Positions 43,935 to 53,208 of a DNA stretch of 64,000 bases are shown here, piece by piece; positions within the stretch are counted from its first letter, which is position 1, and each line of letters opens with the position of its first letter. The notes beneath the pieces are model-generated. The model ran no database searches, was not told where the DNA came from, and saw nothing but the letters and a program-made list of their open reading frames with translations. The position numbers were made by a program, and so were the translations under genes. The stretch lies in NCBI GenBank assembly GCA_050304615.1, contig JBNLDW010000004.1, positions 62,001-126,000 on the forward strand, read 5' to 3'. Origin of the DNA: CBFDBF01 sp050304615. GTDB taxonomy: Bacteria > Pseudomonadota > Gammaproteobacteria > Chromatiales > Chromatiaceae.

Positions 43935-45683
43935 CTACCGTTGCCGCAGCGGGCACTGACTGCGGTCATACTCATCGCCCAGAGAGTCCCAGACATAGTC
44001 CAGTGCCTGCTGAGTGTAGGCGAAGAAATGATCCTCTTGCAGATACTCAATCAAGCGGGTACGTCGGATAACATCCATAAACTGCTTCTTCATCCCAGAT
44101 ACCACAAGCTCAATATTGTTGGCATTCAACCGCTCTGCCAGGTGGTGTAGCACCTCCTCTCCTGTGGCATCCAGCTGATTGATGGCAGAGGCATCCACGA
44201 TGATATAACGTAGATCTGGCTTGGAGGCCATCTCCTCCAGGATCTTGTCCTCGAAATAACCGGCATTGGCAAAATAGAGAGAGCCGTCAAAACGAATCAA
44301 TGAGATTACATCACTGGTTGGCAGTGGGTGGACCGATATGTCTCGCATCGAGCCATCCTTGTAACGGGAGAGCACAGCGACCCGGGGACGCATGGAGCGA
44401 ACTATGAATAGCAGCAGGGAGAGTACAACACCAGTAAGAATTCCACCCTCCAGGTGCGGTGCCAGATAGAGGGTCAGAAAAAAGGTGACCATTAACACAA
44501 CGGCATCTTGCGGCTGTGCCTTCCAGGCGTGAATCACCGGAGCCACCTTGATCAAGTTGATCACCGCCAAAATAATCACTACGCCCAGAGTGGCGGTAGG
44601 CAGATGGTACAGTAGCGGGGTTAATAACAGCAGGGTGATACCCACCACTGCACCGGTAACTACCGAGGAGAATCCGGTGATAGCCCCAGCCTCTATATTG
44701 ACCGCGGAGCGAGAGAATGAGCCAGAGACCGGATAGCCACCAAATATGCCAGAGACCACATTACTCAGCCCCTGCCCTACCAGCTCCTGATTGGTATCCA
44801 GGCGCTGCCTGGTCTTAGCTGCCATGGCCTTGGCAATTGCGATCGCCTCCATAAAGCCGATCAGGGCAATCACCACCGCACTGGTTATAAGCTGCTTGAT
44901 CATATCCACATTGATGACCGGCATGGCGAAGGCCGGTAGACCCTGTGGAATAGCCCCAACGACGGCCCCACCGTTGGACTCAAAACCGATCAGCCAGGAG
45001 ACCATAGTCGTCACCACCACTGCCGCCAACACGCCAGGCAACCTGGGGAAAAACCGTTTGAGACCAAGCATAATAACAATAGATGCGATAGCCATCGCCA
45101 GGGTGGGTATATGGGTGTGTTCCATGGCGGCCAACACCGTATTCTGCACCTCTTCATAGTGGTGTTCCGCGTCCGGCACGCTAATACCAAACAGCTTACC
45201 CAATTGAGAGGTGGCGATAATCAGGGCGCCAGCATTAGTAAAACCAACCACCACCGGATGTGACAATAGATCCACCAGCACGCCAAGACGCAGCAGACCG
45301 ATCGACAGTTGAAACAGCCCCACCAGGATCGCCAGAGTCATGGCATAGATGAGATAGCCATCAGGATTGGTTGAGGCCAGCGGCCCCAGCGCTGCCGCAG
45401 TCATCAATGAGACTACTGCCACTGGCCCGGTAGCCAACTGGCGCGATGAACCAAAAAATGCCGCCACCATAGATGGCAGAAATGAGGCGTACAGACCGAC
45501 ATATGGCGACAACCCTGCAAGCTGCGCATACGCCATAGATTGAGGGACAAGCACCAGTGCCACAGTAACACCAGCCACTATATCGGCCCGCCTGGTCTCG
45601 GCGTCACGTACTTCTCTAACCCACTCTAAAAATGGGATAAAACGTCCCGGCATACTACCTAGAAGATCTATAATCCAAGCCAT
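43935..45683 (-). CDS. SulP-family anion permease with STAS domain
   Basis: 582-residue transporter with 10-14 membrane segments and a cytoplasmic STAS domain. It has RADIVAGVTVALVLVPQSMAYAQLAGLSPYVGLYASF, the classic SulP start, and GGYPVSGSFSRSAVNIEAGA. The C-terminal STAS stretch is YIIVDASAINQLDATGEEVLHHLAERL. The family carries sulfate, bicarbonate or other anions; the substrate is not visible. It is convergent with the pilR-like gene, with 25 bases between. Confidence 0.9.
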   Translation of the reverse strand: MAWIIDLLGSMPGRFIPFLEWVREVRDAETRRADIVAGVTVALVLVPQSMAYAQLAGLSPYVGLYASFLPSMVAAFFGSSRQLATGPVAVVSLMTAAALGPLASTNPDGYLIYAMTLAILVGLFQLSIGLLRLGVLVDLLSHPVVVGFTNAGALIIATSQLGKLFGISVPDAEHHYEEVQNTVLAAMEHTHIPTLAMAIASIVIMLGLKRFFPRLPGVLAAVVVTTMVSWLIGFESNGGAVVGAIPQGLPAFAMPVINVDMIKQLITSAVVIALIGFMEAIAIAKAMAAKTRQRLDTNQELVGQGLSNVVSGIFGGYPVSGSFSRSAVNIEAGAITGFSSVVTGAVVGITLLLLTPLLYHLPTATLGVVIILAVINLIKVAPVIHAWKAQPQDAVVLMVTFFLTLYLAPHLEGGILTGVVLSLLLFIVRSMRPRVAVLSRYKDGSMRDISVHPLPTSDVISLIRFDGSLYFANAGYFEDKILEEMASKPDLRYIIVDASAINQLDATGEEVLHHLAERLNANNIELVVSGMKKQFMDVIRRTRLIEYLQEDHFFAYTQQALDYVWDSLGDEYDRSQCPLRQR

Positions 45684-46068
45684 TATTAGACCCCTCTGCG
45701 CATATTATAGATGTGCTAGAAACCAGCCTATTACTTGCGTATCAGCATATCATTAATAACCACTATGATCGAATGTGTATGGCTATATGCTTTCCAATCT
45801 GTACGGTTTTCATATACGCTTGGGCCGGAACTATTTTTGAGTAGTATCTGGTTGCTACACGGCAAAACGAAGTCTGCCAAAAAGGGCAGTTTAAATATTA
45901 TAAATCGTTGCTATTATGCCTGCCTAATCCCTAAGGGACGAACCCAGGGATAAATGAGGCAAGATGAAGTTGGGGGCCAAAGCAGGAGATTAACAATATT
46001 ACCCGAACAGTCAGCATAAGGCATGTGGGGTAATAAATAATGGTGCTTAAGTTGCGAGTATGAACTAA
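45684..46068 (+). promoter_or_regulatory. Long structured leader upstream of the nhaD pair
   Basis: 385 bases without a convincing gene. Three inverted repeats lie ahead of nhaD. First, CTGCC...GGGCAG near 45873-45889. Second, a nested element 45921-45961 in which TGCCT/AGGCA encloses ATCCCT/AGGGAT and a GGG/CCC stem with loop ACGAA. Third, ATTACCC (45998-46004) with GGGTAAT (46028-46034). The layout suggests RNA-level or protein-bound control of nhaD; no known riboswitch class was recognised. Confidence 0.4.
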
Positions 46069-47508
46069 ATGAATCGACAATCTATTTTTCTGCTTACCCT
46101 GCTGCTGCTTATACCAGGCGTGGCCCTGGCCTCCGCTGGTAACGACCATCCTGCTCTTACGGGACATTGGGTGGGCATCGCCTCTCTCACTATTTTCGCT
46201 ATCGCCTATCTACTGGTAATGGCAGAGGAGTTCACCCACCTACGCAAATCAAAACCGGTAATCCTGGCGGCTGGTATCATCTGGGCGCTGATTGCCTGGG
46301 TCATCTCCGGCATGGAGGGATTTGCCAAGGATGCGGCGGAACAGGCGGTTAAACACAACCTGCTGGAGTATGCGGAACTGATGCTGTTCCTGCTGGTGGC
46401 CATGACATACATAAACGCCATGGATGAACGCAGCGTATTCGAACGTCTGCGCTCCTGGCTGGTGCAAAAAGGATTTGGTTTCCGCCAACTGTTCTGGATT
46501 ACCGGTATCCTCGCTTTCTTTATCTCGCCAGTAGCGGACAACCTGACCACCGCCCTGCTTATGTGTGCCGTTGTATTGGCGGTAGGCGGTAGCAATACCA
46601 AATTTATTCTGCTGTCCTGTATAAACATTGTTGTGGCGGCCAACGCCGGCGGTGCCTTCAGCCCCTTCGGTGATATCACCACCCTCATGGTATGGCAGAA
46701 AGGGATCGTCACCCCCCGTGGCGCGGTGGACTTCTGGGCCTTCTTCGCCCTGTTTATCCCATCCCTGGTCAACTGGCTGGTGCCGGCCGCAATCATGCAC
46801 TTTGCCGTTCCTCACGAACAGCCTGACGGCGGCGGCGAGTCCGTGGATTTGAAGCGGGGCGCCAAGCGTATCATTGGCCTGTTCCTGCTCACCATATTTA
46901 CCGCGGTCAGCTTCCACAACTTTCTGCATCTGCCTCCGGTGATCGGCATGCTGACTGGCTTGGCCTATCTGCAGTTCTTCGGTTTTTTTCTCAAGAAGAC
47001 CGCGGGCAAGCACAACCACCGCAAGTCAGATGACCATGAGCACGAGGGCCAGATGGGCGACCCGATAGCTTTTGATGTCTTCAGCAAGATAGCCCGCGCG
47101 GAGTGGGACACCCTGCTATTCTTTTACGGTGTGGTGCTCTGTGTCGGCGGCCTGGGATTTATAGGTTATCTAGGCCTGGCCGCAGAATTGATGTACGTGG
47201 ATATGGGAGCCACAACTGCCAACGTAATCGTCGGCATACTCTCTGCAATTGTCGACAATATCCCGGTTATGTTTGCCGTACTTACCATGATGCCCGACAT
47301 GTCTATGGGGCAGTGGCTACTGGTAACCCTGACCGCCGGGGTCGGCGGCTCTCTACTCTCCATCGGCTCCGCGGCCGGTGTGGCGTTGATGGGTCAGGCG
47401 CGTGGCAAATACACATTCTTTGGCCACCTGAAGTGGATGCCGGTGATCGCGTTGGGCTACGCCGCATCCATCGTGACCCATATTTGGATTAATTCTGGGA
47501 TTTTCTAA
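46069..47508 (+). CDS. nhaD: NhaD-family Na+/H+ antiporter, copy 1
   Basis: 479-residue inner-membrane antiporter of the NhaD/ion-transporter superfamily, with an N-terminal signal-like helix. Residues shown to matter in Vibrio cholerae NhaD (numbering recalled) are all present: Asp-Asn in VADNLTTALL, Asn in AANAGGAFSPFGD, Asp and Thr-Thr in FGDITTLMVWQ, EWDT, the Ser and Asp-Asn of SAIVDNIPVM, and both Ser of SIGSAAGVALM. It probably exports Na+ or Li+ at neutral to alkaline pH. It is preceded by a long structured leader and followed after about 65 bases by a paralogue. Confidence 0.95.
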   Translation: MNRQSIFLLTLLLLIPGVALASAGNDHPALTGHWVGIASLTIFAIAYLLVMAEEFTHLRKSKPVILAAGIIWALIAWVISGMEGFAKDAAEQAVKHNLLEYAELMLFLLVAMTYINAMDERSVFERLRSWLVQKGFGFRQLFWITGILAFFISPVADNLTTALLMCAVVLAVGGSNTKFILLSCINIVVAANAGGAFSPFGDITTLMVWQKGIVTPRGAVDFWAFFALFIPSLVNWLVPAAIMHFAVPHEQPDGGGESVDLKRGAKRIIGLFLLTIFTAVSFHNFLHLPPVIGMLTGLAYLQFFGFFLKKTAGKHNHRKSDDHEHEGQMGDPIAFDVFSKIARAEWDTLLFFYGVVLCVGGLGFIGYLGLAAELMYVDMGATTANVIVGILSAIVDNIPVMFAVLTMMPDMSMGQWLLVTLTAGVGGSLLSIGSAAGVALMGQARGKYTFFGHLKWMPVIALGYAASIVTHIWINSGIF

Positions 47509-47525
47509 ACTAATAACAAACCGCT

Positions 47526-47559
47526 GGGGCGATGCTGGCTATACCGTCACTATCGCCCC
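47526..47559 (+). promoter_or_regulatory. Hairpin between the two nhaD genes
   Basis: Perfect 8-base inverted repeat GGGGCGAT (47526-47533) / ATCGCCCC (47552-47559) with an 18-base loop, ending 15 bases before the preferred start of nhaD copy 2. There is no T tract. It may lower read-through or translation of the second gene or protect the message. Confidence 0.5.
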
Positions 47560-47574
47560 GCAATGGAACCTGAT

Positions 47575-49029
47575 ATGGCGAAACATATCACAACACCGTT
47601 CCTGCTGATCCCGGTGCTGTTTCTCTTCCCGGCTGCCACCTTTGCCGTGGATATGACCAGCTACCACGCCGACTACACCACCCACTGGGTGGGGCTGGTC
47701 AGTATCACACTTTTTGTCTGTGCGCTCCTGCTAGTAGCGGTGGAGGAGTTCATCCATCTACGGAAATCCAAGCCTGTACTCATCTCCTCTGGAGTCATCT
47801 GGGCGCTTATTGCCTGGGCGGAACAATCTACCACTGGCTCTCCGGCTATAGCCGCGGAGACGGCCGTCCGGTACAGCCTGTTACGATACGTGGAACTTAT
47901 GCTAGTCATACTGGTGGTGATGACCTACGTCAATGCCATGAGTGAACGCCAAGTATTTGCCACCCTGAGCGAATATATACGCTCCCGGGCCTACAGTTAC
48001 CGGCAGCTTTTCTGGGCATCTGGCCTGATCACCTTCTTTCTCTCCCCCTTCATTGACAACCTGGCGACCGCCCTGGTGGCTGGGGCCATCATCGTGGCAA
48101 TCGGAGGCAACAACGGCCGCTTCATCGCCCTGGCCTGCACCAACATCGTAATAGCCGCTAACGCTGGGGGCGCCTTCAGCCCGTTCGGTGACCTCACCAC
48201 CCTGATGGTATGGCAGGAGGGGGTGGTGGCAACCGATGGCACTTTGGGTTTCTGGTCGTTCTTCAAGCTGCTGCCAGCCTCAATGGTTAGCTATCTGGTC
48301 CCCACTACGATCATGCATTTTGCGGTCCCCAAGAAGAGACCAAAATCGGTTGCCTCCAACGTACATATGCGGCGTGGCGCCAAACGAGTCATCCTGCTGT
48401 TCCTGGCCACCATCGCTACTGCGGTCTTTTTCCGCGGCATACTGGAGCTGCCGGCCGCAGTCGGTATGCTGACGGGGCTCTCCTACCTGCAGTTCTTCGG
48501 CTACTACCTGAAGCGGACCCATGGCAGAACCGAGCCGGCCACCAGCGACGAGGAGGGTATGGGCGGTCCTGTGGCACTGGACAGCGAGAATCCATTCGAT
48601 ATCTTTACCCGCATAGCACGCTCGGAGTGGGACACCCTGTTTTTTCTCTACGGTATCGCCATGTCCGTAGGTGGCCTGGCCTATCTCGGTTATCTCCAGC
48701 TGGCCTCCGACCTACTCTATGGTCAGATGGGAGCGACCACAGCAAACATCTCTCTCGGCCTGATGACCCCACTGCTGGAAGATATTCCGGTAATGTACGG
48801 CGTTCTGGCCATGATGCCTGATATGTCCCAGGCCCAGTGGCTGCTGGTCACCCTGGCCGTTGGCACCGGTGGATCCATCATTGCGATAGGCTCCGCCGCC
48901 GGGGTGGCGTTGATGGGGCAGGCACGGGCGCATTACACCTTCTTCTATCACCTGCGCTGGACGCCGGCAATCCTTCTCGGATACGCCTGCGGCGTGATCG
49001 TCCACCTCTTACTGAATCCTGGTCTCTAG
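47575..49029 (+). CDS. nhaD: NhaD-family antiporter, copy 2, with altered key residues
   Basis: Paralogue of the upstream antiporter; start at the ATG 47575 (GGAA seven bases before, then a signal-like helix) is preferred over 47563. It keeps IDNLATALV, AANAGGAFSPFGD, FGDLTTLMVWQ and EWDT. In the second half the SAIVDN of copy 1 is TPLLED, and SIGSAAG is AIGSAAG. By my alignment with V. cholerae NhaD these are Ser389 to Thr, Asp393 to Glu, Asn394 to Asp and Ser428 to Ala. The fold is intact, so it may have a different ion, pH range or stoichiometry. It likely shares a transcript with copy 1. Confidence 0.92.
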   Translation: MAKHITTPFLLIPVLFLFPAATFAVDMTSYHADYTTHWVGLVSITLFVCALLLVAVEEFIHLRKSKPVLISSGVIWALIAWAEQSTTGSPAIAAETAVRYSLLRYVELMLVILVVMTYVNAMSERQVFATLSEYIRSRAYSYRQLFWASGLITFFLSPFIDNLATALVAGAIIVAIGGNNGRFIALACTNIVIAANAGGAFSPFGDLTTLMVWQEGVVATDGTLGFWSFFKLLPASMVSYLVPTTIMHFAVPKKRPKSVASNVHMRRGAKRVILLFLATIATAVFFRGILELPAAVGMLTGLSYLQFFGYYLKRTHGRTEPATSDEEGMGGPVALDSENPFDIFTRIARSEWDTLFFLYGIAMSVGGLAYLGYLQLASDLLYGQMGATTANISLGLMTPLLEDIPVMYGVLAMMPDMSQAQWLLVTLAVGTGGSIIAIGSAAGVALMGQARAHYTFFYHLRWTPAILLGYACGVIVHLLLNPGL

Positions 49030-49207
49030 CCATAATGGCCTTTACTTGAAGTTGAGCAAGCCGCGAAGAACCGCAATCACCACAAATATCGCAAATACTT
49101 TTATTGGGTAATCTAATATTTTGTTACGTGGACAGGCGGCTCTCGCTTATAGTGGGGATTCTGTTAAGATGCCCCGGTTTGTATTTTACTCACTAAATCT
49201 GGCGACC

Positions 49208-50884
49208 ATGAATCTCATAAACGGCTTACACTTCAATAACATCCGCGGTGATATATATGGCGGTATAACTGCGGCGGTAGTTGCACTTCCCCTGGCCCTG
49301 GCCATGGGTGTAGCGTCCGGTGCCGGACCCATCGCCGGCATGTATGGTGCCATTTTTGTCGGTTTCTTTGCCGCCCTCTTTGGCGGTACACCGGCCCAGG
49401 TATCCGGCCCCACCGGCCCCATGACCGTGGTCCTGGCCGCAATCTTCACCCAGTACACCTCTATGTTCCCGCAGGACCCGGCCCATGCTGCGGCAATTGC
49501 CTTTACCGTGGTCGTCATGGGCGGCCTGTTTCAGATCATGTTTGGTATCTTAAAGATAGGCAAGTTCATTGAGCTGGTTCCACACCCTGTAGTATCCGGT
49601 TTTATGAGCGGGATCGGTGTAATTATTATTCTGCTACAGCTACCACCACTGCTTGGGTTTGCCGCTCAATCAGGCCCTATGGCATCGGCCGCTGTATTGC
49701 CTGCGGCATTAGATAATATGGTGCTGGATGCCGTTATCCTTGGCCTGATATCACTGGCCATTGTTTATCTTATGCCGCACAGGCTTAACCGGCTTATCCC
49801 CTCACCCCTGATGGCCCTAATCGTTGGCACCCTCACCTATGTATTCTTTATGGCCGATGGCAATGCCTCTATCCTGGGTGATATCCCCACCGGCCTACCA
49901 CACCTGCAGTTGCCAACCATTGAGCTTGCCTTGCTGCCAAAGATGATTAAATCTGCTCTCGCCCTGGCCGCCCTGGGTACTATCGACTCTCTATTGACCT
50001 CGCTGGTGGCCGACAATGTGACCCGAACCTATCATAAATCTGATCGTGAACTGATCGGTCAGGGTATCGGCAACACCATTGCCGGTTTTTTTGGTGGTCT
50101 GCCAGGTGCCGGCGCAACCATGCGTACCGTGGTCAACGTAAAAGCGGGCGGCCTGACCCCCATCTCTGGTTCCCTCCATGCCGTTGTGCTACTGGCCATT
50201 GTCCTGGGGGCCGGTTCAGTGGCTCAGTACATCCCCCATGCGGTACTGGCCGGGATACTGATCAAGGTTGGGACCGATATCATCGACTGGGATTATCTGA
50301 AACGCCTGCACATCGCCCCCAAGGCAGGCGTCATCACTATGGCGGTTGTGCTCTTCATGACCGTCTTTATTGATCTAATCATCGCAGTTGCTATCGGCAT
50401 GGCCATGGCTGGTATGGTCTTTATGAACCGGATGGTAGAGCTACAACTGAACAGCATCAGTACCATCCGCGATGTGGATGAAGATACCCCCCTCTCAAGA
50501 GATGAGGCGGAGGTCTTGGCGGAAGCAAAGGGACGGATCCTGCTATTCCACCTGGGTGGCCCCATGAGCTTTGGTGCAGCCAAAGGGATGACGCGGAAAC
50601 TTGCCCAGTTTGATGAGTATGATGCACTAATCCTTGAATTCACCGATGTGCCTCAGATCGACTTCACCTCTACCCGCGCCCTGTTCGATATAGTCAACAA
50701 TGCCCAGGAAGCGGGGCGCATCGTGTTTATGGTGGGCTGCCGCAAACAGGTATGCGATATGATGCGCAAGCATGGCGTGACCACCCAGGTACCAGAAGAG
50801 AACCTAGTTGGAGAGCGTCTCGATGCCCTGCATTTTGCCCTGCGGATGATACGGGAGAAGCAGGAAGCGCAAGGTATGATGTAA
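49208..50884 (+). CDS. SulP-family anion transporter (possible bicarbonate carrier)
   Basis: About 558-residue SulP carrier, start at the ATG 49208 (MNLINGLHFNNIRGDIYGG) preferred. Frames from 49121 or 49169 add a tail without family likeness. Motifs are GGITAAVVALPLALAMGVASGAGPIAG, SGPTGPMTVVLA and GGLPGAGATMRTVVNVKAGG, with a C-terminal STAS domain ILEFTDVPQIDFTSTRALFD. It belongs to a SulP branch distinct from that at 43935-45683. Its place behind two Na+ antiporters suggests a Na+-coupled anion carrier, for example of bicarbonate as in BicA. That is inference. Confidence 0.88.
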   Translation: MNLINGLHFNNIRGDIYGGITAAVVALPLALAMGVASGAGPIAGMYGAIFVGFFAALFGGTPAQVSGPTGPMTVVLAAIFTQYTSMFPQDPAHAAAIAFTVVVMGGLFQIMFGILKIGKFIELVPHPVVSGFMSGIGVIIILLQLPPLLGFAAQSGPMASAAVLPAALDNMVLDAVILGLISLAIVYLMPHRLNRLIPSPLMALIVGTLTYVFFMADGNASILGDIPTGLPHLQLPTIELALLPKMIKSALALAALGTIDSLLTSLVADNVTRTYHKSDRELIGQGIGNTIAGFFGGLPGAGATMRTVVNVKAGGLTPISGSLHAVVLLAIVLGAGSVAQYIPHAVLAGILIKVGTDIIDWDYLKRLHIAPKAGVITMAVVLFMTVFIDLIIAVAIGMAMAGMVFMNRMVELQLNSISTIRDVDEDTPLSRDEAEVLAEAKGRILLFHLGGPMSFGAAKGMTRKLAQFDEYDALILEFTDVPQIDFTSTRALFDIVNNAQEAGRIVFMVGCRKQVCDMMRKHGVTTQVPEENLVGERLDALHFALRMIREKQEAQGMM

Positions 50885-50934
50885 TTGTTTCGCTGGATTT
50901 AATCAGACAACAGTACTATCTCTGCCGCTGTGTA

Positions 50935-52824
50935 TTAGATATGACCGATCTTCTGTTCGCCAGCAACATCACTGTTGTCGAACGCATTGATCGCACGAGT
51001 GATGCCAGCACTATCCAGACCGCATTCGACCAGTTGCTCGGATGCTGAGGCGTGTTCTATAAAGCGATCTGGTAGCCCAAGGTTGAGTATCCGTACCTGG
51101 TGATCCAACCGTGCCAGCAACTCATTTACCGCAGAACCAGCTCCGCCAAGCACTACACCCTCTTCTACCGTCACTAGTAAGTCATGACTTGCGGCCAAGG
51201 TGTCGATCAGCCCCTCATCCAATGGCTTTACAAAACGCATATTGGCCAGCGTGGCATCCATTGACTCCGCCACCTCCAGTGCCGGGGCCAACATACTGCC
51301 AAAGGCGAGAATGGCTATGCGCTGCCCCTGGCGTTTGATCTCACCCTTGCCTATGGGTAGGGTGGTCAACTCGTCCTCCACAGCAACCTCTGAACCGCTA
51401 CCCCGCGGGTAACGCACCAGGGCTGGCCCAACATACTCCAGTGCAGTCTGTAGCATCTGCCGACACTCGCGCTCATCGGCGGGCGCCATCACTACCATAT
51501 TGGGTAGCGCCCGTGCATAGCTAAGATCAAAACTACCGGCATGGGTTGGACCATCCGCGCCTACCTGGCCGGCACGATCTACGGCAAAGGTGACATCCAG
51601 ATTCTGCAGCGCTATATCATGCGCCAACTGATCATAGGCCCGTTGCAGAAAGGTGGAATAGATCGCTACCACCGGCTTCATCCCCTCACACGCCATACCG
51701 GCGGCAAAGGTGAGGGCATGTTCCTCGGCTATGCCTACATCAAAATAGCGTTGTGGATAGAGCGCGGCAAAACTGTTCAGTCCCGAGCCTTCACACATCG
51801 CCGGGGTGATAGCGATCAACTCCTGGTGTTGCGCCGCTGCCGCACACAGCCACTCACCAAAGATCTCAGTGTAGGTGGTTTTAGCAGGCCGCTCTACCAT
51901 CTTGCCGGTCTCTGGATCGAATGGCGTCACCCCGTGATAGAAACAGGGATTGCCCTCTGCAGGCTCATATCCCTTCCCCTTCTGGGTCGCAACATGCAGC
52001 AAACGCGGACCGTGCATCGCCTTCATGTTTTTTAGGGTACGCACCAGGATATTCGTGTCGTGGCCATCGATTGGGCCGATGTAGTTAAAACCCAGCTCTT
52101 CAAACATAGTTCCAGGCATCACCATACCCTTGGTGTGCTCTTCCCAACGCTCTATAAAGCGACTTAGGTGGGGTAGATTTTTTAAGGCTGATTTTCCGCC
52201 CTCACGCACCTTGGTGTAAAACTTACCAGAGAGCAGACGTGCCAGGTGATTACGAAACGCACCCACGCTAGCAGAGATGGACATATCGTTATCGTTGAGG
52301 ATTACCAGCAGATCCAGATCCAGGGCGCCAGCGTGGTTGAGGGCCTCGAAGGCCATGCCGCTACTCATGGCGGCATCCCCGATGATTGCCACCACCTGCC
52401 GCTCCTCACCCCGCTGTTTGGCCGCTGCAGCCATGCCCAAAGCGGCACTGATAGAGGTGCTGGCGTGACCAGCCCCGAAGGCGTCATACGGGCTCTCCTG
52501 ACGACTTGGAAAGCCGGCAAGCCCACCCTTCTGCCGCAGAGTCGCCATGCGTTCACGCCGTCCGGTTAGAATCTTGTGAGGATAGGCCTGATGCCCAACA
52601 TCCCAGACCAAACGATCATCGGGGGTATCGAATACATAGTGCAGGGCGATCGTCAGCTCGACCACTCCCAGGCCTGCGGCCAAATGGCCTCCTGTCTGAG
52701 AGACTGTTTCGATCAAAAAATGACGTAACTCATCTGCTAGCGGGGCAAGCTGATGCTGTTCCAGCAGCCGCAAATCTGCCGGTAGATCAATGCCGCTCAA
52801 TAGTGAATAATCTTGCCCAGCCAT
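50935..52824 (-). CDS. dxs: 1-deoxy-D-xylulose-5-phosphate synthase
   Basis: First enzyme of the MEP isoprenoid pathway; condenses pyruvate and glyceraldehyde-3-phosphate with thiamine diphosphate. It has WDVGHQAYPHKILTGRR, the cofactor motif GDAAMSSGMAFEALNHAG through NDNDMSIS, GIAEEHALTFAAGMA (catalytic Glu) and DRAGQVGADGPTHAGSFD. The 629-residue length is usual. It is convergent with the SulP gene. The pathway supplies the undecaprenyl carrier used by the polysaccharide genes of this window. Confidence 0.97.
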   Translation of the reverse strand: MAGQDYSLLSGIDLPADLRLLEQHQLAPLADELRHFLIETVSQTGGHLAAGLGVVELTIALHYVFDTPDDRLVWDVGHQAYPHKILTGRRERMATLRQKGGLAGFPSRQESPYDAFGAGHASTSISAALGMAAAAKQRGEERQVVAIIGDAAMSSGMAFEALNHAGALDLDLLVILNDNDMSISASVGAFRNHLARLLSGKFYTKVREGGKSALKNLPHLSRFIERWEEHTKGMVMPGTMFEELGFNYIGPIDGHDTNILVRTLKNMKAMHGPRLLHVATQKGKGYEPAEGNPCFYHGVTPFDPETGKMVERPAKTTYTEIFGEWLCAAAAQHQELIAITPAMCEGSGLNSFAALYPQRYFDVGIAEEHALTFAAGMACEGMKPVVAIYSTFLQRAYDQLAHDIALQNLDVTFAVDRAGQVGADGPTHAGSFDLSYARALPNMVVMAPADERECRQMLQTALEYVGPALVRYPRGSGSEVAVEDELTTLPIGKGEIKRQGQRIAILAFGSMLAPALEVAESMDATLANMRFVKPLDEGLIDTLAASHDLLVTVEEGVVLGGAGSAVNELLARLDHQVRILNLGLPDRFIEHASASEQLVECGLDSAGITRAINAFDNSDVAGEQKIGHI

Positions 52825-53208
52825 TTTCCTAGAAACCGTAGTTGGTCAGGCTGAAGGGTGCATCCAAGAGGGTGCAGAGCAAGGCGCAACGACGCGGAAT
52901 AGTGATTCTATTCCAAGGAGTTGCAACACCGCTATGCGCCGTCAGAGGCGTGCCATTTGGCCTGTAGCGTAATTCACCCAATAGGTGAACCATTGTATTA
53001 TCTAAACAAACTGGCGTCATATCCTCACGTTACTTTCAGTATGGGGCGATCAACTGCGGTTTTTAGGAGTGTCGCTTGTGTACCGCCAGAATTTAGTTAA
53101 AGTCACTACCCTATTCTACCTTATCAGCACAAACCACGCTTACAAATTCCCGAAATAGCACCGATTTATCCTATAATCGAGACACTTAATTTGGGATATA
53201 GAATCATC
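52825..53208. other. dxs-aroG intergenic region with a structured repeat-like element
   Basis: 384 bases without a gene. At 52880-52960 is a string with GCAAGGCGCAACGACGC, the hairpin GGAATAG-TGATT-CTATTCC (52896-52914), and GGAGTTGCAAC...GCTATGCGCC, which can pair with the left arm. A further TCACCCAATAGGTGA lies at 52973-52987. Promoters for both divergent genes must lie here; a TATAAT at 53172-53177 is well placed for aroG. Confidence 0.45.

Noticed and set aside
45873..45889. CTGCC/GGGCAG hairpin with T-rich 3' side as a terminator
   Set aside because: No gene on the plus strand ends before it, and it is upstream of the minus-strand SulP gene; kept only as part of the leader.
45933..45945. 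Guanidine-II (mini-ykkC) riboswitch, suggested by GGG-ACGAA-CCC
   Set aside because: That class needs two hairpins with ACGR tetraloops; only one is present and its loop has five bases, and NhaD is not a guanidine exporter.
45735..45953. 72-residue open frame in the nhaD leader
   Set aside because: No ribosome site, no recognisable domain, and it overlaps the inverted repeats; probably chance.
46249..47019. 256-residue minus-strand frame across nhaD copy 1
   Set aside because: Antisense shadow; His/Gln/Glu-rich with no family likeness, and the plus-strand gene is certain.
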